From: Microcosmobacter mediterraneus
GTDB taxonomy: Bacteria > Bacteroidota > Bacteroidia > Flavobacteriales > Flavobacteriaceae
Assembly (NCBI RefSeq): GCF_031846265.1
Contig: NZ_JAVRIA010000003.1
Span: 1 to 64,000, forward strand
Direction of reading: 5' to 3'
DNA length: 64,000 nucleotides
Shown here: piece by piece, positions 24,151 through 32,975 of the stretch
Layout of the letters: each line of letters opens with the position of its first letter
Numbering within the stretch: position 1 is the stretch's first letter
Made by a program: the position numbers and the translations under genes
Notes under the pieces: generated by a model
Databases searched by the model: none
What the model was told of the DNA's origin: nothing
The model's input: only the letters and a program-made list of their open reading frames with translations

Positions 24151-24916
24151 ATTCTTCCGTCATATTCGCCGCTCACTAATTAACCAAAACAACATGGGAA
24201 AATACTTTAAATACGCGATTGGTGAAATCTTATTAGTTGTAATTGGGATTCTAATTGCACTACAGATTAATAACTGGAATGAAAATAGAAAACTAGAACA
24301 CAGTAAACACAAGCTCATGCTCGCCTTAAAAAAAGAATTGGTTAGTAATAAAAATGAGTTAGATAATTACCAACTAGGAATACATAAAAGTAATAGCAAA
24401 TTTAATAAAGTACTTCTTTACTCTGTAGGAGATTATTCCATTCCTATTGATAGTCTTAAGTACTATCTATCAGAAATGATTTACGGTAGAACATTATTAA
24501 TATTAAATTCCGTTCAGGAAGAAGCCATTAACTCCGGTAAGTTTGAAATGTTAAGTGATAGCTTAAAGCAGAATCTTTCTGTACTAAAAGATTATACCAA
24601 TTCCAGAAATACAATTAGCGATAGAAGTACTAATATGTTTAATCTTGATAATGATAATGAGTCAGTTAATTTAATGGCTAGATTATATATGCTTCCTGTA
24701 ATTCCTGAAGAATTTTTAAGTCATCCGTTAATTCCAACACATCCTGAATTTTTATTAAGCGATATCGAACTATCTGCTCTTGTCAAAGATCCTGAAACTT
24801 ATTTAACATTAAATAAAATATATCTAATATATGCAGCCGATGAAGTTTGGATTAAATATGGTTTATTAAGACTTACTAATGAAACCATTGCATTAATTGA
24901 CCGAGAATTAAAGTAA
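24143..24916 (+). CDS. DUF6090-type membrane protein, copy 6
   Basis: 257 residues, MIKFFRHIRRSLINQNNMGK. The outer domain begins ENRKLEHSKHKLMLALKKEL and has the central motif EEAINSGKFEMLSDSLKQ, then a proline-containing stretch YMLPVIPEEFLSHPLIPTHP not seen in most other copies. It ends LIDRELK. A 9-base gap separates it from copy 7, the longest non-overlapping junction between intact neighbours. Confidence 0.87.
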   Translation: MIKFFRHIRRSLINQNNMGKYFKYAIGEILLVVIGILIALQINNWNENRKLEHSKHKLMLALKKELVSNKNELDNYQLGIHKSNSKFNKVLLYSVGDYSIPIDSLKYYLSEMIYGRTLLILNSVQEEAINSGKFEMLSDSLKQNLSVLKDYTNSRNTISDRSTNMFNLDNDNESVNLMARLYMLPVIPEEFLSHPLIPTHPEFLLSDIELSALVKDPETYLTLNKIYLIYAADEVWIKYGLLRLTNETIALIDRELK

Positions 24917-24925
24917 TAATAAATC

Positions 24926-25726
24926 ATGATTAAATTTTTTAGACATATAAGAAAATCTATGATTAACCAAAACAGAACTAAAAAGTATCTGCTCTACGCT
25001 ATTGGCGAAATTCTGCTTGTAGTTATTGGGATTCTAATTGCACTACAGATTAATATCTGGAATGAAAACAGAAAAGATTTAGAACAAGGCAGTATTTTAA
25101 TGAAAGAACTCCTTAATGAGTTTGAGTTTCATGTAAAAACCTTTGACTGGGCTTTAGATATGCAAACAGAGAGCTACGAAAGTCAGAAAACTATTTTCGG
25201 TGTTAAAGATTTAAATAGTCTAAGTGCAGATAGTTTATTTAACTTCTTTGGTTTTTCTAATATTGATGTAAATATAACCTCCAATACTTATGAAAAAATT
25301 AAAAACCAAGGCATAGGAACACTATCTCAAAATGACTCACTAAACAAAGCAATAAATAACTGTTTAATGGGATCTGTAAAATTATACAACAGGCGAATTG
25401 ATTATTACTTAGAGCGCGAAAAAATATATCTAAATCATATTAGAGAATCCAATATTGAATTCAACTTTGATTTAATTAAAGGTATAGAAACAATACCTGA
25501 AGAGGAAATTAAACAAGATATAATTAACTTCATTAAATTACCTAAAACTAAACTTCTAATTCAGCAAAACTATAAAGATAAAGAAAGTGCTATAAATTTT
25601 ATTATTGATTATAAAAAGTATTGGTTAGAATTGATGAAAGCCATTCATAAGGAGCTCAAAGTAAAAGAGCCTAATTTAGAGCCTTTGCCAAAATTTGAAG
25701 ACTATTTAGATTATAAAATTAACTGA
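24926..25726 (+). CDS. DUF6090-type membrane protein, copy 7
   Basis: 266 residues, MIKFFRHIRKSMINQNRTKK followed by KYLLYAIGE in place of KYFKYAIGE. The remnants share its NRT signature. The central motif is YEKIKNQGIGTLSQNDSLNK. The outer part contains a Cys (NNCLMGSVKLYNRR) and ends with an acidic, proline-rich tail (EPNLEPLPKFEDYLDYKIN). The stop overlaps the copy 8 start by one base (TGATG). Confidence 0.86.
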   Translation: MIKFFRHIRKSMINQNRTKKYLLYAIGEILLVVIGILIALQINIWNENRKDLEQGSILMKELLNEFEFHVKTFDWALDMQTESYESQKTIFGVKDLNSLSADSLFNFFGFSNIDVNITSNTYEKIKNQGIGTLSQNDSLNKAINNCLMGSVKLYNRRIDYYLEREKIYLNHIRESNIEFNFDLIKGIETIPEEEIKQDIINFIKLPKTKLLIQQNYKDKESAINFIIDYKKYWLELMKAIHKELKVKEPNLEPLPKFEDYLDYKIN

Positions 25727-26490
25727 TGATTAAATTCTTTCGTCATATTCGTCGTTCACTCTTAAACGAAAACAAAATGGGTAAATACTTTAAATACGCC
25801 ATCGGTGAAATTTTACTTGTGGTGATTGGAATTTTGATAGCTCTGCAGGTAAATAATTGGAATGAAAAACGCAAACAAAGTGATTATGAAAAACAACTAT
25901 TGAGTCAATTAAAATTAGATTTTAATCGTAATATTAATGACATAAAATTCAACATAAAATTACAGAATAGAATAATCAATTCTTCTAAACTCATCTTACA
26001 ACACTTAGAGAACAAACAACCATATCATGATTCTTTAAGTGCACATTTTGGAACTACTGTTTTATGGACCAAATTTATTGTCAATGAAGGTGCTTACAAG
26101 TCCATAGAATCTCAAGGTTTAGACATAATATCTGATTTAGAATTGCGCGATTTAACCTTTAGAATATTTGAAGACAAACTCAATTGGTTAAGACAAATGG
26201 AAAATACCATTATAGATCTTACAGAAGATTTTCGCAAAGGAGAAGCAGCCAAATACTTTACGGCCTTAAATCCAATTGTAATTAAAGATGGGAGATTTGC
26301 AGATGGTTGGGCGCAACTAATAGATTATCCTATGTTACTTTCAGAAGAAGGGCAATCGTATATACTTTACCTAAATACTGTTATAAACGAAACAGAAATT
26401 TTACTATCAATAACAAAAAGCTATTTAGATGAACATGAGCAAGGAATTACAAAGATTGATTCTATATTAAATTTTACAGCCAATGATTAA
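25726..26490 (+). CDS. DUF6090-type membrane protein, copy 8
   Basis: 254 residues, MIKFFRHIRRSLLNENKMGK, membrane segment GEILLVVIGILIALQ with VNNWNEKRKQ. The central motif reads YKSIESQGLDIISDLELRD. The helical outer domain includes YEKQLLSQLKLDFNRN and TKSYLDEHEQGITKID. It ends AND with the 8-base ATGATTAA overlap into copy 9. Confidence 0.87.
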   Translation: MIKFFRHIRRSLLNENKMGKYFKYAIGEILLVVIGILIALQVNNWNEKRKQSDYEKQLLSQLKLDFNRNINDIKFNIKLQNRIINSSKLILQHLENKQPYHDSLSAHFGTTVLWTKFIVNEGAYKSIESQGLDIISDLELRDLTFRIFEDKLNWLRQMENTIIDLTEDFRKGEAAKYFTALNPIVIKDGRFADGWAQLIDYPMLLSEEGQSYILYLNTVINETEILLSITKSYLDEHEQGITKIDSILNFTAND

Positions 26491-27538
26491 ATTCTTCCGT
26501 CATATTCGTCGCTCACTAATTAACCAAAACAAAATGGGAAAATATTTTAAATATGCTATTGGCGAAATTCTGCTTGTTGTTATTGGAATCCTCATTGCAT
26601 TACAGATTAATATTTGGAACCAGGAAAAAAATAACGAACAAAAAGTCATAAATACGCTTAAGCAAATACAAAAAGATCTACTAAACGATTTGCAAGAAGC
26701 ACAGTATTTCTCAGATAGCTGGGAACGAGACGATAAAATGTTAACGCATTTTTTCAAGGCCTCAAAACCAGAAAAATACTTTAGAGATAACATTTCTGAT
26801 TTTGCTTTTATAGGTCTTACGACACATAGATTTGTGCAGAATAAACAAGGGTATAATCGGTTAAATGAACAAATAGAGATTGTGCCACCAAAATACGATG
26901 ATGTCTTAAATAAACTAAGTAGGCTATATAATGAACGTTCAACATATTTATTTGAAAATCAAGACGTTTTTAACGCGCAAGTACAAGACTATAGAAATTA
27001 CCTTTATGACAATGTAGAATGGATGGAGAATTTTGATATAAATAACGAAGAGGTCTTCAATTATTATTATTCATCGAATAAACACCGAAAAAGTCTCGTA
27101 AAAATTCGGGCCAATCTTAATAGATATAATAATCAGTTTTCGGTAGTTAAAGATCAGTCTTTGCTCTGTTATTTGGCTATTAGAGCTATTATAAATGACA
27201 GATCCGAATATCCTAATATTATTAAAAGTTTTGGATTAGAATATTCTAACAACAACATAGAAGATTTTATTGGTAGTTACGGTTTTAAAAGTGATAGTCT
27301 AGCCTTAAACTTTATGGAGATAAAATACAATGTCTTATTCTGGTCTAGTCCAAATCAACGCGAACTATACACTGAAGGATTCATTTTAAGAGAATATGGT
27401 AAAGACTCCTTAGGGTTTGTCTCTTCTAATATTTACCCAATGAAGTTTATCAGAGATGCCAATAATAAAGTTACCGGCTTTAAGGGCTTTAATAGTAATG
27501 ACTCAACAGATGGTGTAGAAGCTATAAAACTAGACTAA
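26483..27538 (+). CDS. DUF6090-type membrane protein, copy 9 (long form)
   Basis: 351 residues. The N-terminus and helix are standard (MIKFFRHIRRSLINQNKMGK). The outer domain shares with copy 1 the segments FAFIGL, YDDVLNKLSRLYN and YYYSSNKHRKSLVKIR. A beta-rich extension begins at about residue 255 (IEDFIGSYGFKSDSLALNF) and includes ANNKVTGFKGFNSND. The extension lacks cysteines and known catalytic motifs. The stop overlaps copy 10 by one base (TAATG). Confidence 0.86.
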   Translation: MIKFFRHIRRSLINQNKMGKYFKYAIGEILLVVIGILIALQINIWNQEKNNEQKVINTLKQIQKDLLNDLQEAQYFSDSWERDDKMLTHFFKASKPEKYFRDNISDFAFIGLTTHRFVQNKQGYNRLNEQIEIVPPKYDDVLNKLSRLYNERSTYLFENQDVFNAQVQDYRNYLYDNVEWMENFDINNEEVFNYYYSSNKHRKSLVKIRANLNRYNNQFSVVKDQSLLCYLAIRAIINDRSEYPNIIKSFGLEYSNNNIEDFIGSYGFKSDSLALNFMEIKYNVLFWSSPNQRELYTEGFILREYGKDSLGFVSSNIYPMKFIRDANNKVTGFKGFNSNDSTDGVEAIKLD

Positions 27539-28242
27539 TGCTTAAATTCTTTAGACATATTAGAAAATCATTATTAGAACAGAATAAAATGGGTAAATAT
27601 TTTAAATACGCTATTGGCGAAATTCTGCTTGTAGTTATTGGGATATTAATAGCACTTCAGATTAACAATTGGAATGAAAAAAATAAAAGTAGGACAAAGG
27701 AAAATGTGATTTTAACAAATTTCAAAGAAGATCTAAATTCTGATTTAGTGAAGTTAGAAGCCCTCAAAAAAGCATTTCAGCTTAGAGTGGAATCAAAAAA
27801 AATATTTGAATCCGTTTATCAAAACAAAGCTAAAGAACCTGTTTCGCTATCTCAAGCATTTAAAAATCAATATGTAGAGCTGTTAATTGGCTTTTCACCA
27901 AATACAATTACTATAGACGAAATAAAAAATAGTAGTGGTATGGCGATTATTTCTTCAACTGAATTAAGAAGACAATTAGTAACCTTATATAACACCTACG
28001 ATATTTTTATAACAAAACTAAAGATAGGTTTTACAAAGAATCAAGAATTATTAGATTATGTGAGTTACCATTTTGATAATGTTTTAGAGCCAACAGATTC
28101 AGAAATTAATAAAATGTTAAACGACAAATATTTTATTAATCAAATAATTGCTAATTATTCCTACGGGCTTTTGGAAGAAACAGTCATAAATTATAATCTG
28201 TGCATGGAAACTTTAAACATGTTAGAAAAACAATTAAAATGA
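27538..28242 (+). CDS. DUF6090-type membrane protein, copy 10
   Basis: The shortest intact member at 234 residues. It starts MLKFFRHIRKSLLEQNKMGK (L for I at position 2, because of the TAATGCTT junction). The central motif is IDEIKNSSGMAIISSTELRR. The outer domain contains the amphipathic FKEDLNSDLVKLEALKK and ends MLEKQLK. The stop overlaps copy 11 by four bases (ATGA). Confidence 0.87.
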   Translation: MLKFFRHIRKSLLEQNKMGKYFKYAIGEILLVVIGILIALQINNWNEKNKSRTKENVILTNFKEDLNSDLVKLEALKKAFQLRVESKKIFESVYQNKAKEPVSLSQAFKNQYVELLIGFSPNTITIDEIKNSSGMAIISSTELRRQLVTLYNTYDIFITKLKIGFTKNQELLDYVSYHFDNVLEPTDSEINKMLNDKYFINQIIANYSYGLLEETVINYNLCMETLNMLEKQLK

Positions 28243-28970
28243 TCAAATTCTTCCGTAAAATTAGATATAACCTTATGAGTGAAAACAAAACAGGCAAATA
28301 CTTTAAATATGCTATTGGCGAAATACTTCTTGTTGTAATCGGAATTCTAATAGCACTTCAAATAAATAATTGGAACCAAAACCGTCTGGAAAAGGTAAAA
28401 TCTTTAGAGTATCACAAAAGGATGGTAGAAGAATTAGATTTGATGATACAAACCTTTAAATGGGACTCTACTCGAGGCCATAATATGACTAAACGTTTAA
28501 TTTCTTCAGTTAATAGTTTGGAAAAAGAAACTATATCACAAGAAGAACTAGACACTTTGGAATACAGCTTAAAAAATTATTTTCAATTTGTTAGAATAGA
28601 CAATACCTTAAACACGTTCGAAGAGATAAAAAGTTCTGGCGATTTAGGGTTAATTTATAACAAGGACTTACGTAAATCTATCAGTATGTTTTTAACAAGG
28701 TTAAACGCTATAAGTAAAATATATGACCAATTGGCAAACCAAGTGAATGAATCAAGTCTAATGGATACCTACATTAGAAAACAAGTATACACAGATGCCA
28801 AAACAGAAATAGAGTTTAATATTGCTGAGATGAAACAGGATAAAGTCTTAATTAATAAGCTTTCCCGTTTTACTGATAATTGGAAAACTAAAATGAGTTT
28901 TTCTACTAGCCTAATCAAATTGGCAACAGAGTTACAATCTAATATTCAATTGGAAATAGACAATGATTAA
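28239..28970 (+). CDS. DUF6090-type membrane protein, copy 11
   Basis: 243 residues, FRKIRYNL flavour (MIKFFRKIRYNLMSENKTGK) like copies 2 and 3. The central motif is FEEIKSSGDLGLIYNKDLRK. An upstream in-frame start at 28200 lies within copy 10 and is rejected. It ends with ELQSNIQLEIDND, whose final ND and stop are the ATGATTAA seam to copy 12. Confidence 0.87.
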   Translation: MIKFFRKIRYNLMSENKTGKYFKYAIGEILLVVIGILIALQINNWNQNRLEKVKSLEYHKRMVEELDLMIQTFKWDSTRGHNMTKRLISSVNSLEKETISQEELDTLEYSLKNYFQFVRIDNTLNTFEEIKSSGDLGLIYNKDLRKSISMFLTRLNAISKIYDQLANQVNESSLMDTYIRKQVYTDAKTEIEFNIAEMKQDKVLINKLSRFTDNWKTKMSFSTSLIKLATELQSNIQLEIDND

Positions 28971-29721
28971 ATTCTTTAGACATATCAGAAAATCATTAAT
29001 CGAAAAGAATAAAATGGGAAAATATTTTAAATACGCTATTGGTGAAATTCTTTTGGTTGTCATCGGTATTCTGATTGCCTTACAGATTAATAATTGGAAT
29101 GAAACAAGAAAAGATACTATAAAAGCCAAAAGTTATCTGCTTAACATTAAAGAAGATCTAAAAAAAGATACCACAGCATATAATGCAGCAATTGGTAGCT
29201 TAAAATCAACCTTACCAGACACAGAATTTCTTTTGAGTATAAAAGATTTTAAAACCCTTAAATACGACTCACTGTATAATTCATTGCCTACTGTTTATTA
29301 TGAGATTTCTATAAACTCGCAAACATTTGATAAGCTTATAAATTCAGGAATCACAGATTTGGGTGATGACACGCAATTGTTTGATGACATCAATAATTAT
29401 TACACCAACATATCTAACAACTACTATTCCGTTAGAAACTGGGATATTAAAGAAACGAATAAAGAAGCGGACTTTTTTTTCAACCAAAGTTTTGAAATAC
29501 CTAATAGTTACTTTAACTATTATGGTATTAAAACAAATTTTTTCTCTGCAAAATCTCCTGACGAAAATCTCGCTACCTTTTCTAATATGATGCGTAGTGT
29601 TGAAGCTAGAAACAAATTAAAGAGTGCCTATTTTAGAAAAAGTAGATTGTTTAACACCTTTGAAGATATCAAAAAAGAGGCAATAAAACTGCTTAATAAA
29701 ATTGATGAAAAAACACAATGA
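28963..29721 (+). CDS. DUF6090-type membrane protein, copy 12
   Basis: 252 residues, MIKFFRHIRKSLIEKNKMGK, identical to copy 4 over the first 20 positions. The outer domain has the central motif FDKLINSGITDLGDDTQLFD and many aromatic residues (YYTNISNNYYSVRNWD, FNQSFEIPNSYFNYYG). It ends LLNKIDEKTQ. The stop overlaps copy 13 by four bases (ATGA). Confidence 0.87.
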   Translation: MIKFFRHIRKSLIEKNKMGKYFKYAIGEILLVVIGILIALQINNWNETRKDTIKAKSYLLNIKEDLKKDTTAYNAAIGSLKSTLPDTEFLLSIKDFKTLKYDSLYNSLPTVYYEISINSQTFDKLINSGITDLGDDTQLFDDINNYYTNISNNYYSVRNWDIKETNKEADFFFNQSFEIPNSYFNYYGIKTNFFSAKSPDENLATFSNMMRSVEARNKLKSAYFRKSRLFNTFEDIKKEAIKLLNKIDEKTQ

Positions 29722-30485
29722 TCAAATTCTTCAGACATATACGCAAAGACCTTATGGATCAAAATAATACTGGAAAATATCTTAAATATGCTATTGGAGA
29801 AATACTTCTTGTAGTTATAGGAATTCTTATTGCACTTCAAATTAATAATTGGAATGAAGAAAGAAAAACATCAAAAAGAACTGCCTATTTATACAATCAA
29901 CTACATAAAGAGTTTAAAAGAGATAGTCTTAACCTTGAAGCGTTTATATATTTAACACGACAGAAAATTACAGGTGGTAATCAAATCAAGAGCTATTTAA
30001 AAGGAGAAAATATTGGCAGAGACTCCTTAATTACTAATCTGTTTTTTAATGGTAAAGCACTAATATTTACCAGCTTAACTCCAACTTATAATGAGATTAT
30101 ATCGACAGGACAACTGGCATTAATTAATAATGATTCGCTAAAAGGGTTAATTTATGAGTATAAAGACTATTTAAATAAAGTTAACTCACTTGTGTTTGAA
30201 GAATCAAAGAATATAAAAATGGCCTATAACAATTATTTGTATAATTATTTTGAACATGAAATAATGACCAAACTATTTGAAAGCACTAAAGAAGAGGCTT
30301 ATCCTAAATTAGATTGGTTAGATAATTATGATCATGATTTAGAAGCCTTTAAAAATGATGCTCAATCATTATATCATGTTAATGCAAATACAGGAGCAGA
30401 TTCAGAGCTACATCGTACTTATACAACCTCTATTATGAATAGATTAGAAAATATATTACATCAATTAAGAGCTGTTAATAAATGA
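29718..30485 (+). CDS. DUF6090-type membrane protein, copy 13
   Basis: 255 residues, MIKFFRHIRKDLMDQNNTGK with KYLKYAIGE. The central motif is YNEIISTGQLALINNDSLKG. The outer domain contains YNQLHKEFKRDSLN and a His/Asp-rich NYDHDLEAFKNDAQSLYHV near the C-terminus. The stop overlaps copy 14 by four bases (ATGA). Confidence 0.87.
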   Translation: MIKFFRHIRKDLMDQNNTGKYLKYAIGEILLVVIGILIALQINNWNEERKTSKRTAYLYNQLHKEFKRDSLNLEAFIYLTRQKITGGNQIKSYLKGENIGRDSLITNLFFNGKALIFTSLTPTYNEIISTGQLALINNDSLKGLIYEYKDYLNKVNSLVFEESKNIKMAYNNYLYNYFEHEIMTKLFESTKEEAYPKLDWLDNYDHDLEAFKNDAQSLYHVNANTGADSELHRTYTTSIMNRLENILHQLRAVNK

Positions 30486-31534
30486 TTAAATTTTTCAGAC
30501 ATATTAGACGGTCATTATTAAATGAAAACAAAATGGGAAAATACTTTAAATACGCTATTGGTGAAATACTATTGGTTGTTATAGGAATATTAATAGCGCT
30601 TCAAATAAATAATTGGAATGAAAGCAGGAAAATTGAAAACGAAATCAATCAAACTGTAGCAGATTTAGAAAAAGATCTAATAAACAATCATAAAGAAGCG
30701 CAACGGGTTTTGAAATTTTATTATAAACTAGATAGTTTAACCAAACTTGGAATTTATAACAAACTAAAAAAAGAAGATTACTACAACAATCAATTCCTTA
30801 ATTATCTTACCACTAACTGGTATCAATTTCGACCAAAAACTAGCAACATAATTAAATTAATAGACTTCGAAAAAGATGCTAAAGCAGAATACAAGCCTAT
30901 TATTGAGGCAGCCAAATTATTGAGAGATCAAAAGATAGATTTAGATAGTAACTGGGATCATGTAGCCAAAACTGTTAATGACGAAATGGAATTTAATAGC
31001 AAGTACCTTTTTACTTTAGCTAAGGACAGTATTAATAAAGCTGCAAAAATTGATTACTTTTTAAATGATCCTGAATATGAAAAACGGCTTTCAAAAAGCT
31101 GGGCTATTAATCAGGTCTATTACGATAACGTATCTAGATATTTGGCTCTAAATCTTGGAACTTTATTACACATTAAACAGATAAATAGTGATTTCGATAC
31201 TGCTAAAATTAAACAGGTATTTGCAGAATATAATATGAGCCCATTTAAAAATGCAGATTGTTCAGAATCTTTAAGCACTGCGCCTCAATATAAAATGTAT
31301 AGAGCTTCACATCTACTAGCAAATGTGACCAAAGATACCGTATTTGTAAATATCCACTTTGATAAAAAAAGAACATCTCAACACATATTAGAACCTTACC
31401 AAACAGCTAGAAGTAACAGCTATTTTCTGGGCATAGATGGGAGCCAAAATGCATTATATGAACAAATTGATAAACAAGGTAATTGCATAAGGAAATTTAA
31501 GGCTGTACAACATGGTTATTTAATTATAGATTAA
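30482..31534 (+). CDS. DUF6090-type membrane protein, copy 14 (long form)
   Basis: 350 residues, standard N-terminus (MIKFFRHIRRSLLNENKMGK). The outer domain shows the long-form signature YFLNDPEYEKRLSKSW, matching FYLNNPMYRNWVSQ of copy 1. The C-terminal extension (from about 250) has NADCSESLSTAPQYKMYR and QTARSNSYFLGIDGS and contains two Cys, unlike the extensions of copies 1 and 9. It ends HGYLIID. A 3-base gap leads to copy 15. Confidence 0.86.
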   Translation: MIKFFRHIRRSLLNENKMGKYFKYAIGEILLVVIGILIALQINNWNESRKIENEINQTVADLEKDLINNHKEAQRVLKFYYKLDSLTKLGIYNKLKKEDYYNNQFLNYLTTNWYQFRPKTSNIIKLIDFEKDAKAEYKPIIEAAKLLRDQKIDLDSNWDHVAKTVNDEMEFNSKYLFTLAKDSINKAAKIDYFLNDPEYEKRLSKSWAINQVYYDNVSRYLALNLGTLLHIKQINSDFDTAKIKQVFAEYNMSPFKNADCSESLSTAPQYKMYRASHLLANVTKDTVFVNIHFDKKRTSQHILEPYQTARSNSYFLGIDGSQNALYEQIDKQGNCIRKFKAVQHGYLIID

Positions 31535-31537
31535 CAC

Positions 31538-32281
31538 ATGATCAAATTCTTCCGTCATATTCGTCGTTCACTAATTAATCAAAATAAGATGTCAAAATAC
31601 TTTAAATACGCCATCGGCGAAATATTATTGGTTGTAATAGGAATATTAATAGCACTACAGATTAACAATTGGAATGAAAATCGAAAACAAAATAATTTAC
31701 GAAAAACGCTTACCACATCAATACAAGAAGACCTAAAAGCAGATATAAATTACTTAAACAAATACACTAAAAGGGTGGATACTCTTTTTCAAACTTTAAA
31801 AGATCAATCTGCATATGTTAATCGTATTTCATACAGTATAGACTCTTTGGTACATTTTTTAAAAAATGATATTAATATATTCATAGTTTCATTTAAAGGT
31901 TTTAACAATACAACCTATGAGTCGATGAAGACTTCTGGTCAATTAAATGTATTAGACGAATTATTAAAAAAACAACTCTATGAACTTTATATTTTACAGA
32001 ATGTAGGTCGAGAATCATATATTAGTTCAAGGAATGACTATTTTGATGAAATAGAAAATATTGTTGCGTCTTATCCAATTCCTGTACCATTTTCATTTAT
32101 AAAAAAATCGCCTCACAATGAATTTCTATGGGATAATCTAAACAAGAAAGATTTATTGCTAAAACTTAACTCTTGGGGCAGTTTAAAGGCTAATTTTTTC
32201 AGAACTACTAATAGTGACTTTAAAGAAATTTTGGACAAAACCAAGGCTATTTTACAAATGATAGAAGAAAACCATGACTAA
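31538..32281 (+). CDS. DUF6090-type membrane protein, copy 15
   Basis: 247 residues, MIKFFRHIRRSLINQNKMSK, the KMSK variant also seen in copies 2 and 3. The central motif is YESMKTSGQLNVLDELLKK. The outer domain ends with TKAILQMIEENHD. The last 8 bases ATGACTAA also start the methyltransferase gene, so the array passes into it through the same kind of seam that joins the paralogues. Confidence 0.87.
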   Translation: MIKFFRHIRRSLINQNKMSKYFKYAIGEILLVVIGILIALQINNWNENRKQNNLRKTLTTSIQEDLKADINYLNKYTKRVDTLFQTLKDQSAYVNRISYSIDSLVHFLKNDINIFIVSFKGFNNTTYESMKTSGQLNVLDELLKKQLYELYILQNVGRESYISSRNDYFDEIENIVASYPIPVPFSFIKKSPHNEFLWDNLNKKDLLLKLNSWGSLKANFFRTTNSDFKEILDKTKAILQMIEENHD

Positions 32282-32975
32282 AGATCTATTCGGAAAGGCC
32301 TTATTAGACTATCACAAAGGAAATTACACAGAAGACCTTATCACCTCTACCAATATATCTGATGAAGACGTCTTGCCACTTCCCTATTTATTTAGAGCTT
32401 ATTCCGAGATGCCAAAGCTAGAAAAAAAAGCTTTGCAACTTTGCAAAGGTAATGTTCTCGACGTTGGTTGTGGATCAGGAAGTCATAGTTTATATCTTCA
32501 AGAAAAGGGATTTAAAGTAAAGGCCATAGATAACTCCAAAGGTGCTATTAGAGTTGCTGAGCAACGTGGTGTTTTGCATACTGAACTAAAACCATTATTA
32601 GAAGAAACTGATACCTTTGATACTATCATGCTACTTATGAATGGTACTGGGATTTTTCAAACACTTGAACAGACACCTAAATACTTAAATCATTTAAAAA
32701 CAATACTTAATCCTAATGGTCAAATTCTTATTGACTCTTCAGATATAAAATACATGTACCAAGATGATGATGGTGGTTATTGGTTAGATATGAACGCCAA
32801 CTATTATGGAGAACTAGATTATTTTTTAAGCTATAAAGGTGAAAAAGAAACACCTATAAAATGGTTGTATCTAGATTTTGAAACCTTAAAAACAGCTTGC
32901 GAAACCATTGGTCTAGATTGTGAGAAGATTATGGATGGTAAACACTATGATTATTTGGCTAAACTATCGATTTAA
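32274..32975 (+). CDS. Class I SAM-dependent methyltransferase
   Basis: 233 residues. The SAM-binding motif is NVLDVGCGSGSHSLYLQEKG, followed by KVKAIDNSKGA and the motif FDTIMLLMNGTGIFQTL. There is no membrane segment, so it is cytoplasmic. The substrate is unknown. It begins MTKDLFGKALLDYHKGNYTE, a start I associate with a Bacteroidota methyltransferase group. It overlaps copy 15 of the membrane-protein array by 8 bases, implying coupled translation. It converges with the next gene, sharing four bases. Confidence 0.88.
   Translation: MTKDLFGKALLDYHKGNYTEDLITSTNISDEDVLPLPYLFRAYSEMPKLEKKALQLCKGNVLDVGCGSGSHSLYLQEKGFKVKAIDNSKGAIRVAEQRGVLHTELKPLLEETDTFDTIMLLMNGTGIFQTLEQTPKYLNHLKTILNPNGQILIDSSDIKYMYQDDDGGYWLDMNANYYGELDYFLSYKGEKETPIKWLYLDFETLKTACETIGLDCEKIMDGKHYDYLAKLSI

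Larger units (their letters stand above)
19869..32281 (+). other. Array of 15 tandem DUF6090-type membrane protein genes
   Basis: Fifteen intact paralogues and two truncated remnants lie head to tail on one strand over 12.4 kb, with overlaps of 1, 4 or 8 bases at most junctions and gaps of at most 9 bases elsewhere, apart from the two remnant insertions. Each intact member has a basic N-terminus, one membrane helix (consensus GEILLVVIGILIALQ), then NNWN, and a helical outer domain. No internal terminator or promoter is visible, so one transcript is likely. Confidence 0.9.

Noticed and set aside
19869..32281. CRISPR-like or integron-like array
   Set aside because: The repeats are 5' ends of protein genes, not short spacer-separated repeats. 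No integrase, attC-like site or cas gene is seen in the window.
19869..32281. Diversity-generating retroelement
   Set aside because: No reverse transcriptase and no template/variable repeat pair is visible. Variation spans whole gene bodies rather than scattered A-to-N sites.
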